Source: Coccinella septempunctata
Taxonomy: Eukaryota > Arthropoda > Insecta > Coleoptera > Coccinellidae
Length of the DNA: 64,000 nt
Assembly (NCBI RefSeq): GCF_907165205.1
Contig: NC_058195.1
Location: forward strand, 22,154,936 to 22,218,935
Reading direction: 5' to 3'
Shown here: in pieces, positions 52,651 through 64,000 of the stretch
Position numbering within the stretch: position 1 is the first letter of the stretch
How the letters are laid out: every line of letters begins with the position of its first letter
Notes under the pieces: generated by a model
What the model saw: the letters and a program-made list of their open reading frames with translations, nothing else
What the model was told of the DNA's origin: nothing
Database searches by the model: none
Made by a program: the position numbers and the translations under genes

Positions 52651-53656
52651 ATCATAGCTGTTCAAAAGAAACTCCTTGATTTAATGGCATTTCTTAATTG
52701 CTCGAGGAGTCTTTTGAAATTTTTCAGTACACAGGGTGTTTCACAAGTAAACGGTCAAACGAAAACCGTGAATAGAGGGCATTGAGCTTAGTTCAAAAAC
52801 ACCTCATATGTGTGTCTTAGGCATTCCGTTTCCGATATAGAGAGGAGTTTATTCAAATTTCCCTAATTTTTGTTCGGCCATAACTCCAAATATTTTAGTT
52901 GGATTCGGCTAAAAATTCATTATCCGCTTAAACTTCTAAGTTTCAATAAAACAGAACATTAAAAGTTGACGAACACAGGACCGGACTCATTGAGGATATA
53001 TTCAAATTTAAACTCATGCAAAACACTCTGTTTGTAGTTTTTCTCGTCATAATTTTGAATTTTTCAGGTATCTTCATTGATTTTCTCAAAATCAATGAAA
53101 CTTTGGTATGGCTTTTCAGATTATTTCTAATGAATAATTGTTTGATCGTGAAATGTCTGGAAAAAACAGCGCTGCATATTGACTTTTACTTCACATTAAT
53201 TAATGGGATGAATATGATCGCCAATCAACTGAGGAAATCTAAAAATGGAATTGGAAATGTTCAACTGAATTTTTTCGTTCTCAATATATGTCTTGCATTT
53301 GTTTTTGATATTTATAGCATATCTGGTTATTCAGATAAAGCATTAACAGTGATAATAAGCTTTATTATTGATAATGAACAAAAATAGAAAAAACTACGCT
53401 ATCATGATCATGAAAATAATAATTATAATTCGATATCTTCCGAATGAATCGCTTTTTATGGACATCGTGGAACTGAAGTAATTTTCCGAACTGATTTTCA
53501 CCTCATTTGGTCTTTTAGTGAAGGTAATGATTGGCACTTCGAATAATTGTGATAAATGCACTTTCGAATTCTTCACTGATTCCGTTATAGTCATTATTGG
53601 ATCTATGGAAATCTATGGATTGCTCTGGTCTTATTACAATTTGTTATTGAAACATT

Positions 53657-53797
53657 GATGATATTCATGCACCAGCAAAAGTATTTATCAGTATTTCAGG
53701 TCATTTTATTAGAAGGGTAGGACCACAATATTGGACTGCTAGATCTCCAGATCTGACACCCCGCGATTTCTTTCTTTGTTTTTATTCACACAACTAG
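53657..53797 (+). pseudogene. Mariner transposase remnant, DD34D signature
   Basis: A frame of 46 codons contains 'DIHAPA', resembling the family DGAPAH motif, and after 34 residues the third acidic residue in 'RSPDLTPRDFFL', resembling the family RSPDLxPxDFFLWG. The Asp codons are at 53660 and 53765, 105 bases apart. Upstream protein is unrecognisable and a TAG follows at 53795. In the family these Asp residues bind the metal ions for cut-and-paste. This copy is not functional. Confidence 0.75.
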
Positions 53798-54363
53798 TTG
53801 TCCATAGAAAAATAGATTCATTCTGAAGATCAAGTTTTAATTTTTAGTTTCAAGATAGCGTAGTTTTTCGATCCATATTTGGGTATCATCAATTTTAAAA
53901 CATTTTATCCTTGTGAAAGAGTATTTTGAAGACCGAATATGGTATAATTGTTGAACACATTCAACAGAATATTCTTCGAAAAAAAATCAATTAAGGATTT
54001 CTAAATACATTTTCATGAAGTGCTCTATTCCTTAGAGGCGTCTGACCAAAACAATTATTTCTAGAACATGATCAACAGGTGGGGCAACCCAAAAATCAAT
54101 TCATTTTGAGACAATAATAATGCAGATAACAAAAAAGTTGAAATTATGATTAAAAAACTACATACACGGTGTTTTTATGAGTTTGAAGTTAAGTAAAGCC
54201 TCACTGAGCCCGGTCCAGATTTTTGTCGAATTTTAATGCTCTGTTTCAATGAAATTAACAACTCAAGGCTAATTATAAATTTTCAGTCGACTTGATCAGA
54301 ATTTCAGGAGTTATAGCCAAACGGAAATTCGAGAAATTTCAAAAAACCCCGAAGAAACCTATA

Positions 54364-54909
54364 TATAGGGTGCCCCAAAACTATTGAATCAAACGTCACA
54401 CCAGAGTAGATCAAATACTATCGAATGACACCATGCAACATTAGTTGAGCGAAAATGTACCGTTTCTAAAAAAACATAACCTAAAGTTGCCGATTTTCGA
54501 ACTATTTTTTCAGTCACAAGGCCAATTTGTTATTAAGGATAGCGTTTTTCTCCCTTATTATCACCCCTGTTTATTCTGAGTATTAAAAATCATGTAGAAA
54601 AAACAATTGTTTTAATTTACATTTACTTAGGTTAAGGTTATCGATTAACTACTTAAAATAATTTCAATTAGGGGAGATGAAACAATAATATTACTTCAAT
54701 ATAATTTAAAATCGATATCCTTTTTCACAAACTGGTCCTGTTATTAAGAAAAATAGTTCGAAAATCGGCAACTTCATGTATTTTAATGAAATTCTGATTA
54801 TTTTGGAAACGGTACATTTTCGTCGAACTAATGTTGGTGTCATTCGATAATATTTGGTTTACTCTATCGTGGTGTGACGTTTGATTCACTAGTTTTGGAA
54901 CACCTTGTA
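54364..54909. mobile_element. MITE nested in the mariner remnant (copy b)
   Basis: About 546 bp flanked by TA, with long inverted ends starting TA(T/C)A(G/A)GGTG and continuing for roughly 100 bp, including 'gaatcaaacgtcacacca'. There is no coding capacity. It lies wholly inside the older mariner remnant and is present in copy c too (62202-62756), so both insertions predate the duplication of the 7.84-kb unit. Confidence 0.75.
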
Positions 54910-55530
54910 TATGGTATGATTCTGAACTCAGCTCAATGCCCTCTATTCACGGTTTTCATTTGTTTGTTTACTCGTGAAACACCCTGTATACTTCTTGTAC
55001 TCTGAAAATTTTAAAACGAATGCCCTCACCGTCATATGAAAATTCAAATTCTTCTTGTTGTAAGAACCGTTCATCCTTTCACCCAACGCCGACCCTAGTT
55101 ACATGGCCCGTTGAAAACGAAATCGGCATCTGTTTACTGCAAAACACGTGTTAACGCTGATATGAAGGGTTCAAAATTTTCTACCTGATTCGGGCTTTTT
55201 AGGAACGAATTGCTCAAGATGCCGAGTTCGAATAACATTTCGTTTTGCGTGTTATATTGGATAAAATTGAATTTATTGCATGAATGATTCGAGAATTATT
55301 GATGTCCAGAATGCTCCAGAATGATGAAGATTTTCAGATTTCATTGAAATTCTTGCGAAAATTATCTCGTATTTTTTCAAGTTTAGATTTTAATTCATTC
55401 AGAACTTTGAAGTTCGGCAAATAATGATGTAAATGATATAGATAACAGTCAATCACATTTCCTTCAGCGCAGTTGTTGTTTTGAAGAAAAAGCAGTAGAT
55501 TCTCGCAAAATCTGAAACTCTACATGAATA

Positions 55531-55656
55531 GGCCCAGTTGTTCAGTTCGGGATTAAAGTTTATCCTAAATTGATTTTGACATTTCAGTTCAGTTCTGTCA
55601 GGTTAATCTAGGATCATCTTAAATCTCGGCCTTATCCTGAACTGAACAACCAGGCC
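55531..55656. mobile_element. Small MITE with about 26-bp inverted repeats (copy b)
   Basis: Counterpart of 38191-38316, same length, with a few substitutions including CAGGCC for CGGGCC at the right end. Confidence 0.7.
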
Positions 55657-56691
55657 TTATCGTAATAGCAACGTAGCATTAATTAACTCGGTATATTATT
55701 GGAATAATATATTTTTATAGCGGAGAATAGTGGTTTTCAGCCTCGGTATTCACGAAATTCATTTTATTATGTTTTTTTTTTCATGTGAATCGGCCCGAAA
55801 CCTTGGATCCCCCGACCTGATAGTTTCGTATACTTCTATGAAAATAGCATAATAACTCAAATTTCAACATTTTCACAGAAATTTTTGAATTTAAGGGAGA
55901 GACACATTGAAAAAATCGATAGCAAGTTACCGCCTAAACTGCGAGCTTGCCGAAGTTGAAACTGGTACCAATCTACTCAGTGCTTCATAATATGTATAGT
56001 TTTATGACTCAGTGTTTTTCAGAACCTGTAAAAAAAAGTTAAAAACTGTAGACTCGTCATCGCCTTCCAAGGCTGCATCTTGGAAGAGCTGTCTATATGG
56101 AAAAAAATTTATAGGAACTAGCCCCGCTTATTTTCATTAAGGAATCATCTCCCTTGGTCCTTCGCATTTGTTTACAGATATCCTGTATATAGATACATTT
56201 TATCTATGTACCTATTCATTTTGGATAGTAGAAGTTTAATCAATATGTGTTATTTTCGAAGACCAAAACAAAAATTTTAATTGCACCTGATTTGATAATT
56301 ATAAGAATCATCATTTATTCTGAATAATAAAACTTCATGCGAAAATACTTAAATTAACTTTTGTCTTTCTCCTTTCATCATGCGTCCATCATAGTGTCCG
56401 CTGTTCATCATAGGTTTTGGGAATTACCAATCAATCATATGTATCCGAGTATGTATCTATATTATTACCTTCATTTTGTAGATTCATCATGTCTTGACAA
56501 AAATATGGTTGCAATTTCAAAATCTGTTGACTCGAGGCCTTCAAAAGACTTCAATTTTGTTTATTTTTTTCCTTACATCCTGTATGATCTATCGAAAAAT
56601 GCAAATCTGTTTTGGATAATTCTTCATGAAATCTTACTTGCTTCGATATAATTTGTAATTTTCTTTATGATACATCACTAAAAAATTTAAA

Positions 56692-58044
56692 TAAATAAAT
56701 AAATAAATAATGTGCTTTATTTCAGGTAAAGTGTACACATGACATTGAACACTTGAAGTAAAACAGGGTCATTTTCTGCTTTATAGTCTGTGTTCCATAA
56801 AGTCTTCCACACTGTAGGGTTCGATTTCAAGTAGGAGTTTGAAGATGAATTTCTTGAACTGTTGTAGAGTCCATTCTCCTCTTAGTTTGTGAGCTATCTT
56901 ATTGTAATAACGAATATATCTATATTCAGGTCCCTTTTCAGTGAGGCTTAATCTGTGTCTTGGATATTTTAGTGCAATTGTCCTCGTATTGTAATTACTT
57001 ACTGTTTTCTCTTCGAAGTAGTGCTAGTTCTTGAATGTAAATATCAGGCTTTCTTGGATGTGTACAGCAGGAGCAGTCAAAAGACCATTCCTTCTGAAGA
57101 TTCCCCTGCATGATTCCGTCCTCCTCATCCTCCAGATCATTCTGAAGGCTCTCTTCTTCATTTTCAGCACCCTATGTAGGTTGTATGAACTACCATAGAA
57201 CATGATGCCATACCTAAACACTGCCTGGTATATTGTTCTCAGTGAGGTTATGTCCAGATATTTATTGAGGACTCCCAAAGTGTAGCAGATGATACCCAGT
57301 TGATTGCAAAGGTTGGAAATGTGCTCTCCCCAATCAAGGGTTACCTCAATAGTGAGGCCTAGGAAGCGACAAGATTTAGTCAGTTCTAATGTGGAGTTAG
57401 ACAGTGAAATGCTGGTAGGCACTTGGGGACCGGAATGAGCTGTCCTGAATAGGATGGCACTTGTTTTTTCAGAATTCATGCACAAACCGTTTGCTTCAAA
57501 CCACTGGCTAGCACGATTTAGAGTTAGAGTTGAGTGTGAAATGGTGAACTCAACTCTAAATCGTGCTTGGCCAATACAGTGAAGTTTGTGTCATCTGCAT
57601 AATTCACTGTCCTAACCATGGTTTCATCGAATATGGTACTTAGGTCATTTAGAAAAATGATGAAAATGATAGGGCTCAATATGCTACCCTGCGGAACTCT
57701 GTGAGTTCTTCTTCCGAAACTGTTGTTTTTCCGTTCTGAGAGATCACCACTCTCTGCCTGCGGTTTGCTAAATATGATTGAAACCAGTCTAGCTTGTTTA
57801 TGCCATATGCAGAAAGTTTATGGAGAATAAGGTCGTGAGACAGAGTATCGAATGCCTTTGATAGATCCAGCATTAGACCCACTGTTATATTAGAATCCTC
57901 CAAGGCATTAAGGATTCCTGAAATGAACTCAAACACTGCTGTCTGAGTTGATCTACCTCTTACATAACCATGTTGTGTGGGTGAAAGGATCTTTTCTTTT
58001 ACAAGGTATTCTACTAGTTGAGTGCAGATTGCTAGTTCCAGTAT
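56692..58044 (-). mobile_element. 5'-truncated CR1/Jockey-type LINE fragment
   Basis: Inserted in copy b only; copy a shows the empty site at about 39335-39350. A 6-bp TTTAAA flanks it (56686-56691 and 58045-58050). On the minus strand the fragment begins within the reverse transcriptase, with 'LSPTQHGYVRGRST' then 'LDLSKAFDTLSHDL'. A frameshift near 57690 comes before 'VPQGSILSP' and the catalytic YADD (near 57590). The thumb and C-terminal region run to a stop near 56786, followed by AATAAA and a (TTTA)n tail at 56692-56709. The 5' truncation and simple-repeat tail are typical of LINEs. The exact clade cannot be fixed by eye. The frameshift and the palindromic disruption near 57511-57566 make it a pseudogene. 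Confidence 0.88.
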
Positions 58045-58419
58045 TTTAAACCAGAGAGATGGTACAAGCTATTCAAATTTTTGGGAAAATCCAATAATTA
58101 AACATAATCGATAATAAAACAGATGTTTTTGAGCAAAGGATTCCTCAAAATCATTGAGCAATCCGATTTAAGAAAAATATATAGAGCGTTCCATTTGAAA
58201 TAACACAACAATGTCCAACATTCGGTTTAGCCGACGTTGTTCATTTCTGTGATATTGTAAAATTTGTAGCATTTTTTCTCTTGATTCTGAAATGAAAATT
58301 TTCGGAATGGCTCATTGTCCTTGAATATTCATCACCATTTACATCTGAATATTTAGCTTGAGATGAAAGAAGTTCAACGGATGCATAGATACACACGATG
58401 AATTATAAACAGTCATAAT

Positions 58420-58710
58420 CCCATTCGAGAGGGCCAAGATTGGTTTTCTTTCACGTGATTCTTTCCCCTACAGAAGAATGCGATAAAAAATCGTTGAGAT
58501 ATGCCGCCTGGCTTGCAATAATGGAGGAGAAAACGCGCTGCGCCTCTCTTTACTTAATTCCTCCGTATACTGATATTCCGCCTGTCTACATCTGCTTGCA
58601 CAGTACAACGTTGCCATTTTCGGAGGTGCTAACGAGCAAAGAGTCTTTCAGAGCAATTCTTCGATATACAGCTCAGCACACTAGCGCCAGTGATATACAC
58701 TCGAACTAAA
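58420..58710. other. GC-richer segment kept in copies a and b
   Basis: Counterpart of 39920-40210. It is open for about 90 codons on the plus strand, but both versions lack an ATG start. The eight differences I counted split into about five replacement and three silent changes, which gives no sign of protein constraint. I cannot name it; it may be an exon or promoter relic. Confidence 0.35.
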
Positions 58711-58765
58711 AGATTGTTCAGTACATAAACGGGGTGCGTTGTGACCTCAAAACGATTTTTTGATA

Positions 58766-58908
58766 TGTTGGTCCCTGAAGCCTCCTGAATCTAACAAGCT
58801 AAAAAACAAGGCAAAACGTTGTCACCTCCGATTTCGGAGGTGACAGCGATATATATGAGGTGAGAGCGTTAAACGAGTTACTATTTTGGAGGTGGTCTTA
58901 ACACTTTA

Positions 58909-58911
<3 letters not shown>
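58766..58911. repeat. Boundary repeat, uninterrupted form with empty retrotransposon site
   Basis: Matches the left arm that flanks the LTR retrotransposon in copy a. A single ACGT at 58816-58819 marks the pre-insertion target. It includes the perfect short palindrome GTCACCTCCGA/TTTCGGAGGTGAC. No right arm follows; an AT tract leads straight into copy c. Confidence 0.85.
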
Positions 58912-58940
<29 letters not shown>

Positions 58941-58945
58941 CTTTA

Positions 58946-58976
<31 letters not shown>

Positions 58977-60567
58977 GAACCCGTAGTTCGTTGTTACCTC
59001 CGTTAAGTTCATTGGGCGACCTGACCTCCGGGTGAAGGAGTTTTTTAATTGGAATAATTTTTGCTTATATATGTAGAGGGGAAGGTAAATAACAGGGGTA
59101 CCTAGAGAGGGGAAAAGATTTTCATTGAAAAATTTTTCTCTAAACGAATCAGACCTTACTACCTCCGCATATATTTCTTATTAGTAGTGCGCTCTCACCT
59201 CCCGCAACGTTGTCAGATTTCAGGAGGACAGAAAGTAGGGCAGCTTGAATTCTACTCATATACAGCTGCTCTTCCGATTCATTCACACATACTGAAACCT
59301 GTAAATAGTTCGAGAACGATACTGATATTAATAAACTTCATACGCTAATAATTGATTGATAAGGATTCGGAGTAAATGAATTTGGACAGAAATTATTATC
59401 TTTTCTTCATGAATATCAACAGTTTTGAATAAGTATGCTATGTCTACGATACTTCGTCCGATAGGGGAGTTTAATACCGTATAGGTCCTAAAATGAATGA
59501 TACATGACAATGAAATTTTTCGTTACATATGAGATTAATTCCAAAGACAATTTTACCGAATTTGTTCTGGTATGAAATAGTTATCTAAATTTTGGGCATT
59601 ACATTCACGACATGAGGAACTCCATTGAAATGTTTTTCCCGAATGAATCAACAAAGATATACGTTTTACTTTCAGCTTCTATACTTCATTCACTTTCATT
59701 TTAGCACAGGATTGGCCATGGAAATTGAATACCTTTCACTCTGTATGGTACGAAAATGTTGGGTTGAGACGCTTGTCAAAACATTTTTGAGTTTTAAATA
59801 AATGCTACGTAGTCCGTTCTACGTGAGACTCTCAGTAATTACGTATTTCATCACAATGTCAAATCACTTCGGAAAATATTGCGTCGAAAATATGTAACGA
59901 ACATAATTGACATTTATACAAACTGATTGAAGACATACCAAATCTATTTATTTACATGGAAAATAGAAGTAATCAGTAGCTTGAGGAGAGTTACTGTTGT
60001 TTATTTTCTTTGGCTGAAGGCTGAAGACGTTACATCAGTTGTAGAATTCAAAAAAATCAACCCGAAGATGAAATGCATTTGATGCAGTGTTAGCATTGAA
60101 TTGAATACTCATAGGTGGTAGGGAATGGGTATCTCTTGAAGAAATGAACGGATAATTACGAGAATGTTGAATTCCTCAACAAAAATCATCTTGCGTGAAT
60201 GGTAGTCAAACTAATTGAAAGAAGTTTGAAGCAACAGGAGCTTCACCTTCAAACAAAACAACTGCCTAGTATTCATGTCTGTTTATTTTCAGTACATTGA
60301 TATAATAATTATAATTCTACAGGATGTGGCGTAATGAATGGATAATATGGAGCCTGCGGGTAGAGTACTCTATGGGGGTTCAAATAAATATATTTTACGT
60401 TTGGCAAAAGTGCCTTGGTTTTCGAGATATTGGGGATTTTCGATGAATCACCCCAAATGATAATTATATCTGGATATTGACATTTTCCATCATAGCGGAT
60501 CAAAAGAAACTCCTCGATTGAATGGCATTTCTTAATTGCTCGAGGTGTCTTTTGCGATTTTTCAGTA

Positions 60568-62835
60568 CACAGGTTGTTTCACAAGTAAACGGACAAACGA
60601 AAACCGTGAATAGAGGGCATTGAGCTCAGTTCAAAAACACCTCATATGTGTGTCTTAGACATTCCGTTTCCGATATAGAGAGGAGTTCATTCAAATTTGC
60701 CTAATTTTTGTTCGGCCATAACTCCAAATATTTTAGTTGGATTCGGCTTAAAATTCATTATCTGCTTAAACTTCTAAGTTTCAATAAAACAGAACATTAA
60801 AAGTTGACGAACACAGCACCGGACTCATTGAGGATATATTCAAATTTAAACTCATGCAAAACACTCTGTTTGTAGTTTTTCTCGTCATAATTTTGAATTT
60901 TTCAGGTATCTTCATTGATTTTCTCAAAATCAATGAAACTTTGGTATGCCTTTTCAGATTATTTCTAATGAATAATTGTTTGATCGTGAAATGTCTGGAA
61001 AAAACAGCGCTGCATATTGACTTTTACTTCACATTAATTAATGGGATGAATATGATCGCCAATCAACTGAGGAAATCTAAAAATGGAATTGGAAATGTTC
61101 AACTGAATTTTTTCGTTCTCCATATATGTCTTGCATTTGTTTTTGATATTTATAGCATATCTGGTTATTCAGATAAGTGATTAACAGTGATAATAAGCTT
61201 TATTATTGATAATAAACAAAAATAAAAAAAACTACCCTATCATGATCATGAAAATAATAATTATAATTCGATATCTTCCGAATGAATCGCTTTTTATGGA
61301 CAACGTGGAACTGAAGTAATTTTCCGAACTGATTTTCACCTCCTTCGGTCTTTTAGTGAAAGTAATGATTGGCACTTCGAATAAGTGTGATAAATGCACT
61401 TTCGAATTCTTTACTGATTCCGTTATAGTTATTATTGGATCTATGGAAATCTATGGATTGTTCTGGTCTTATTACAATTTGTTATTGAAACATTGATGAT
61501 ATTCATGCACCAGCAAAAGTATTTATCAGTATTTCAGGTCATTTTATTAGAAGGGTAGGACCACAATATTGGACTGCTAGATCTCCAGATCTGACACCCC
61601 GCGATTTCTTTCTTTATTTTTATTCACACAACTAGTTGTCCATAGAAAAATAGATTCATTCTGAAGATCAAGTTTTAATTTTTAGTTTCAACATAGCGTA
61701 GTTTTTCGATCTATATTTGGGTATCATCAATTTTGAAACATTTTATCCTTGTGAAAGAGTATTTTGAAGACCGAATATGGTATAATTGTTGAACACATTC
61801 AACAGAATATTCTTCGAAAAAAAATCAATTAAGGATTTCTAAATACATTTTCATGAAGTGCTCTATTCCTTAGAGGCGTCTGACCAAAACAATTATTTCT
61901 AGAACATGATCAACAGGTGGGGCAACCCAAAAATCAATTCATTTTGAGACAATAATAATGCAGATAACAAAAAAGTTGAAATTATGATTAAAAAACTACA
62001 TACACGGTGTTTTTATGAGTTTGAAGTTAAGTAAAGCCTCACTGAGCCCGGTCCAGATTTTTGTCGAATTTTAATGCTCTGTTTCAATGAAATTAACAAC
62101 TCAAAGCTAATTATAAGTTTTCAGTCGACTTGATCAGAATTTCAGGAGTTATAGCCAAACGGAAATTCGAGAAATTTCAAAAAACCCCGAAGAAACCTAT
62201 ATATAGGGTGCCCCAAAACTATTGAATCAAACGTCACACCACGATAGAGTAGATCAAATACTATCGAATGACACCAACATTAGTTGAGCGAAAATGTACC
62301 GTTTCTAAAAAAACCTAACCTAAAGTTGCCGATTTTGCGATTTTCGAACTATTTTTTCAATCACATGGCCAATTTGTGATTGAGGATAGCGTTTTTCTCC
62401 CATATTATCACCCCTGTTTATTCTGAGTATTAAAAATCATGTAGAAAAAACAATTGTTTTAATTTACATTTACTTAGGTTATGGTTATCGATTAACTACT
62501 TAAAATAATTTCAATTTGGGGAGATGAAACAATAATATTACTTCAATATAATTTAAAATCGATATCCTTTTTCACAAACTGGCCCTGTTATTAAGAAAAA
62601 TAGTTCGAAAATCGGCAACCTTATGTATTTTAATAAAATTCTGATTATTTTGGAAACGGTACATTTTCGTCGAACTAATGTTGGTGTCATTCGATAATAT
62701 TTGGTTTACTCTATCGTGGTGTGACGTTTGATTCACTAGTTTTGGAACACCTTGTATATGGTATGATTCTGAACTCAGCTCAATGCCCTCTATTCACGGT
62801 TTTCATTTGTCTGTTTACTCGTGAAACACCCTGTA
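60568..62835 (+). mobile_element. Decayed mariner-type DNA transposon (copy c)
   Basis: Same element as 52730-54988, with TA flanks at 60566-60567 and 62836-62837. The DD34D remnant lies at 61495-61635 with Asp codons at 61498 and 61603. The nested MITE is at 62202-62756, slightly longer than in copy b because a short segment (near 62243) is retained. Confidence 0.8.
62202..62756. mobile_element. MITE nested in the mariner remnant (copy c)
   Basis: Same as 54364-54909. It has 'cacgatagagtaga' where copy b has 'cagagtaga', which pairs better with the opposite end ('tctatcgtgg'), so copy c is closer to the original. Confidence 0.75.
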
Positions 62836-63376
62836 TACTCCTTGTACTCTGAAAATTTTAAAACGAATGCCCTCACCGTCATATGAAAATTCAAATTCTT
62901 CTTGTTGTAAGAACCGTTCATCCTTTCACCCAACGCCGACCCTAGTTACATGGCCCGTTGAAAACGAAATCGGCATCTGTTTACTGCAAAACACGTGTTA
63001 ATGCTGATACGAAGGGTTCAAACTTTTCTACCTGATTCGAGCTTTTTAGGAACGAATTGCTCAAGATGCCGAGTTCGAATAACATTTCGTTTTGCGTGTT
63101 ATATTGGATAAAATTGAATTTATTGCATGGATGATTCGAGAATTATTGATGTCCAGAATGATCCAGAATGATGAAAATTTTCAGATTTCATTGAAATTCT
63201 TGCGAAAATTATCTCGTATATTTTCAAGTTTAGATTTTAATTCATTCAGAACTTTGAAGTTCGGCAAATAATGATGTAAATGATATAGATAACAGTCAAT
63301 CACAGTTCCTTCAGCGCAGTTGTTGTTTTGAAGAAAAAGCAGTAGATTCTCGCAAAATCCGAAACTCTACATGTAT

Positions 63377-63499
63377 AGCAGTTGTTCAGTTCGGGATTAA
63401 AGTTTATCCTAGATTGATTTTGACATTTCAGTTCAGTTCTGTCAGATTATCTAGGATCATCTTAAATCTCTGCCTCATCCTGAACTGAACAACCGGGCC
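63377..63499. mobile_element. Small MITE with inverted repeats (copy c, left end eroded)
   Basis: Counterpart of 38191-38316 and 55531-55656. The first bases GGCC are lost, leaving 'gcagttgttcagttcggg'; the right end AACAACCGGGCC is intact. Confidence 0.65.
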
Positions 63500-64000
63500 T
63501 TATAGTAATAGCAACGTAGCATTCATTAAGTCGGTATATTATTGGAATAATACTAATTTTTTATAGCGGAGAATAGTAGTTTTCATCCTCGGTAGGTATT
63601 CACGAAATTCATTTTATTATGTTTTTTTAAGGTGAATCGTCCCGAAATCTTGGATCCCCCGACCTGCTAGTTTCGTATACTTCTATGACAATAGCATAAT
63701 AACTCAAATTTCAACATTTTCACAGAAATTTTTGAATTTAAGGGAGAGACACATTGAAAAAATCGATAGCAATTTACCGCCTAAACTACGAGCTTGCCGA
63801 AGTTGAAACTGGTAACAATCTACTCAGTGCTTCATAATATGTATAGTTTTATGACTCAGTGTTTTTTAGAACCTGTGAAAAAAATTAAAAACTGTAAACT
63901 CGTCATCGCCTTCCAAAGGCTGTATCTTGGAAGGTCTGTCGATTTGGAAAATTTACAGGAAATACCCCCGCTTATTTTCATTAAGGAATCATCTCCCTTA

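Larger units (their letters stand above)
52730..54988 (+). mobile_element. Decayed mariner-type DNA transposon (copy b)
   Basis: 2259 bp flanked by TA (52728-52729 and 54989-54990), the target duplication of Tc1/mariner elements. Terminal inverted repeats of about 60 bp start (C/T)ACAGGGTGTTTCAC. The inside holds a transposase remnant with a DD34D spacing (53657-53797) and a nested MITE (54364-54909). Many changes and stops show it is inactive. Copy c carries the same element at 60568-62835. Confidence 0.8.
51139..58976. repeat. 7.84-kb tandem unit, copy b
   Basis: Complete unit from 'gaacccgtagttcgttgtta' to the AT tract before the same phrase at 58977, period 7838 bp. Contents in order: unrecognised AT-rich DNA (51139-52480), a transposon end (52482), a mariner remnant with nested MITE (52730-54988), unrecognised DNA, a small MITE (55531), a LINE fragment (56692-58044), a GC-richer segment (58420-58710) and the boundary repeat (58766-58911). 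Confidence 0.9.
58977..64000. repeat. 7.84-kb tandem unit, copy c (cut by window end)
   Basis: Matches copy b from its start, with small indels shifting the offset from 7838 to 7847 bp. The window ends before the point where copy b carries the LINE, so its state there is unknown. No host gene is recognised. The 123-codon frame seen in copy b at 53016 is cut short here by a stop at about 61178. Confidence 0.88.

Noticed and set aside
53016..53387. 123-codon ATG frame, hydrophobic, inside the mariner remnant
   Set aside because: No family recognised, in AT-rich transposon interior, and truncated by a stop in copy c (60854-61180), so not conserved.
56361..56651. 96-codon open frame in copy b
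   Set aside because: The matching segment of copy a (about 39030-39310) is interrupted and carries indels, so it is not constrained.

Overview
The window looks like repeat-rich heterochromatin from an arthropod, most likely an insect. The evidence is AT-rich DNA, mariner-type transposons whose termini carry an ACAGGGTGT-like motif, a Ty3/gypsy LTR retrotransposon and a CR1/Jockey-type LINE fragment. The order cannot be fixed from the sequence. I found no host protein-coding gene, tRNA, rRNA or CRISPR. All recognisable coding sequence belongs to transposable elements.

Layout. (1) 1-24285: satellite 1, monomers of about 491 bp, arranged as several generations of local higher-order duplication (periods 984, 1965, 3919 and 4794 bp). 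The 4794-bp block carries a 413-bp solo LTR, which is therefore present twice. Nearly every monomer has a T-rich tract ending in AG, then 74 bp, then a GTAAGT/GTGAGT donor, the arrangement of a small exon with its splice sites. (2) 24286-37353: satellite 2, a 145-bp monomer in two alternating types (290-bp dimers). It contains a 1448-bp duplication, an intruding piece of satellite 1 (27639-28435) and an inverted segment (35592-37200). (3) 37354-64000: a 7.84-kb tandem unit in three copies (a partial, b complete, c cut by the window end). Each carries a decayed mariner (DD34D) with a nested MITE, plus a small MITE. Copy a received an 8.8-kb LTR retrotransposon, a 1.26-kb foldback element and an AT-cored inverted repeat. 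Copy b received a 5'-truncated LINE. Each copy preserves the empty site of an insertion in the other, so the order of events can be read.

The LTR retrotransposon (40321-49116) has two 1390-bp LTRs that look identical, a 4-bp ACGT duplication, a tRNA-Lys-like primer site, an intact gag and a pol frame that passes from protease directly to integrase. Reverse transcriptase and RNase H are absent, and the integrase C-terminus is frameshifted. It is a young but non-autonomous element.

The most unusual signal is in its LTRs: three consecutive stem-loops about 100 bp apart. They share a virtually identical loop of about 25 nt, but their stems differ in sequence and still pair. This covariation is what a selected RNA structure would show. 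I do not recognise the motif. All identity statements are by eye from the printed sequence; no search or alignment was run.
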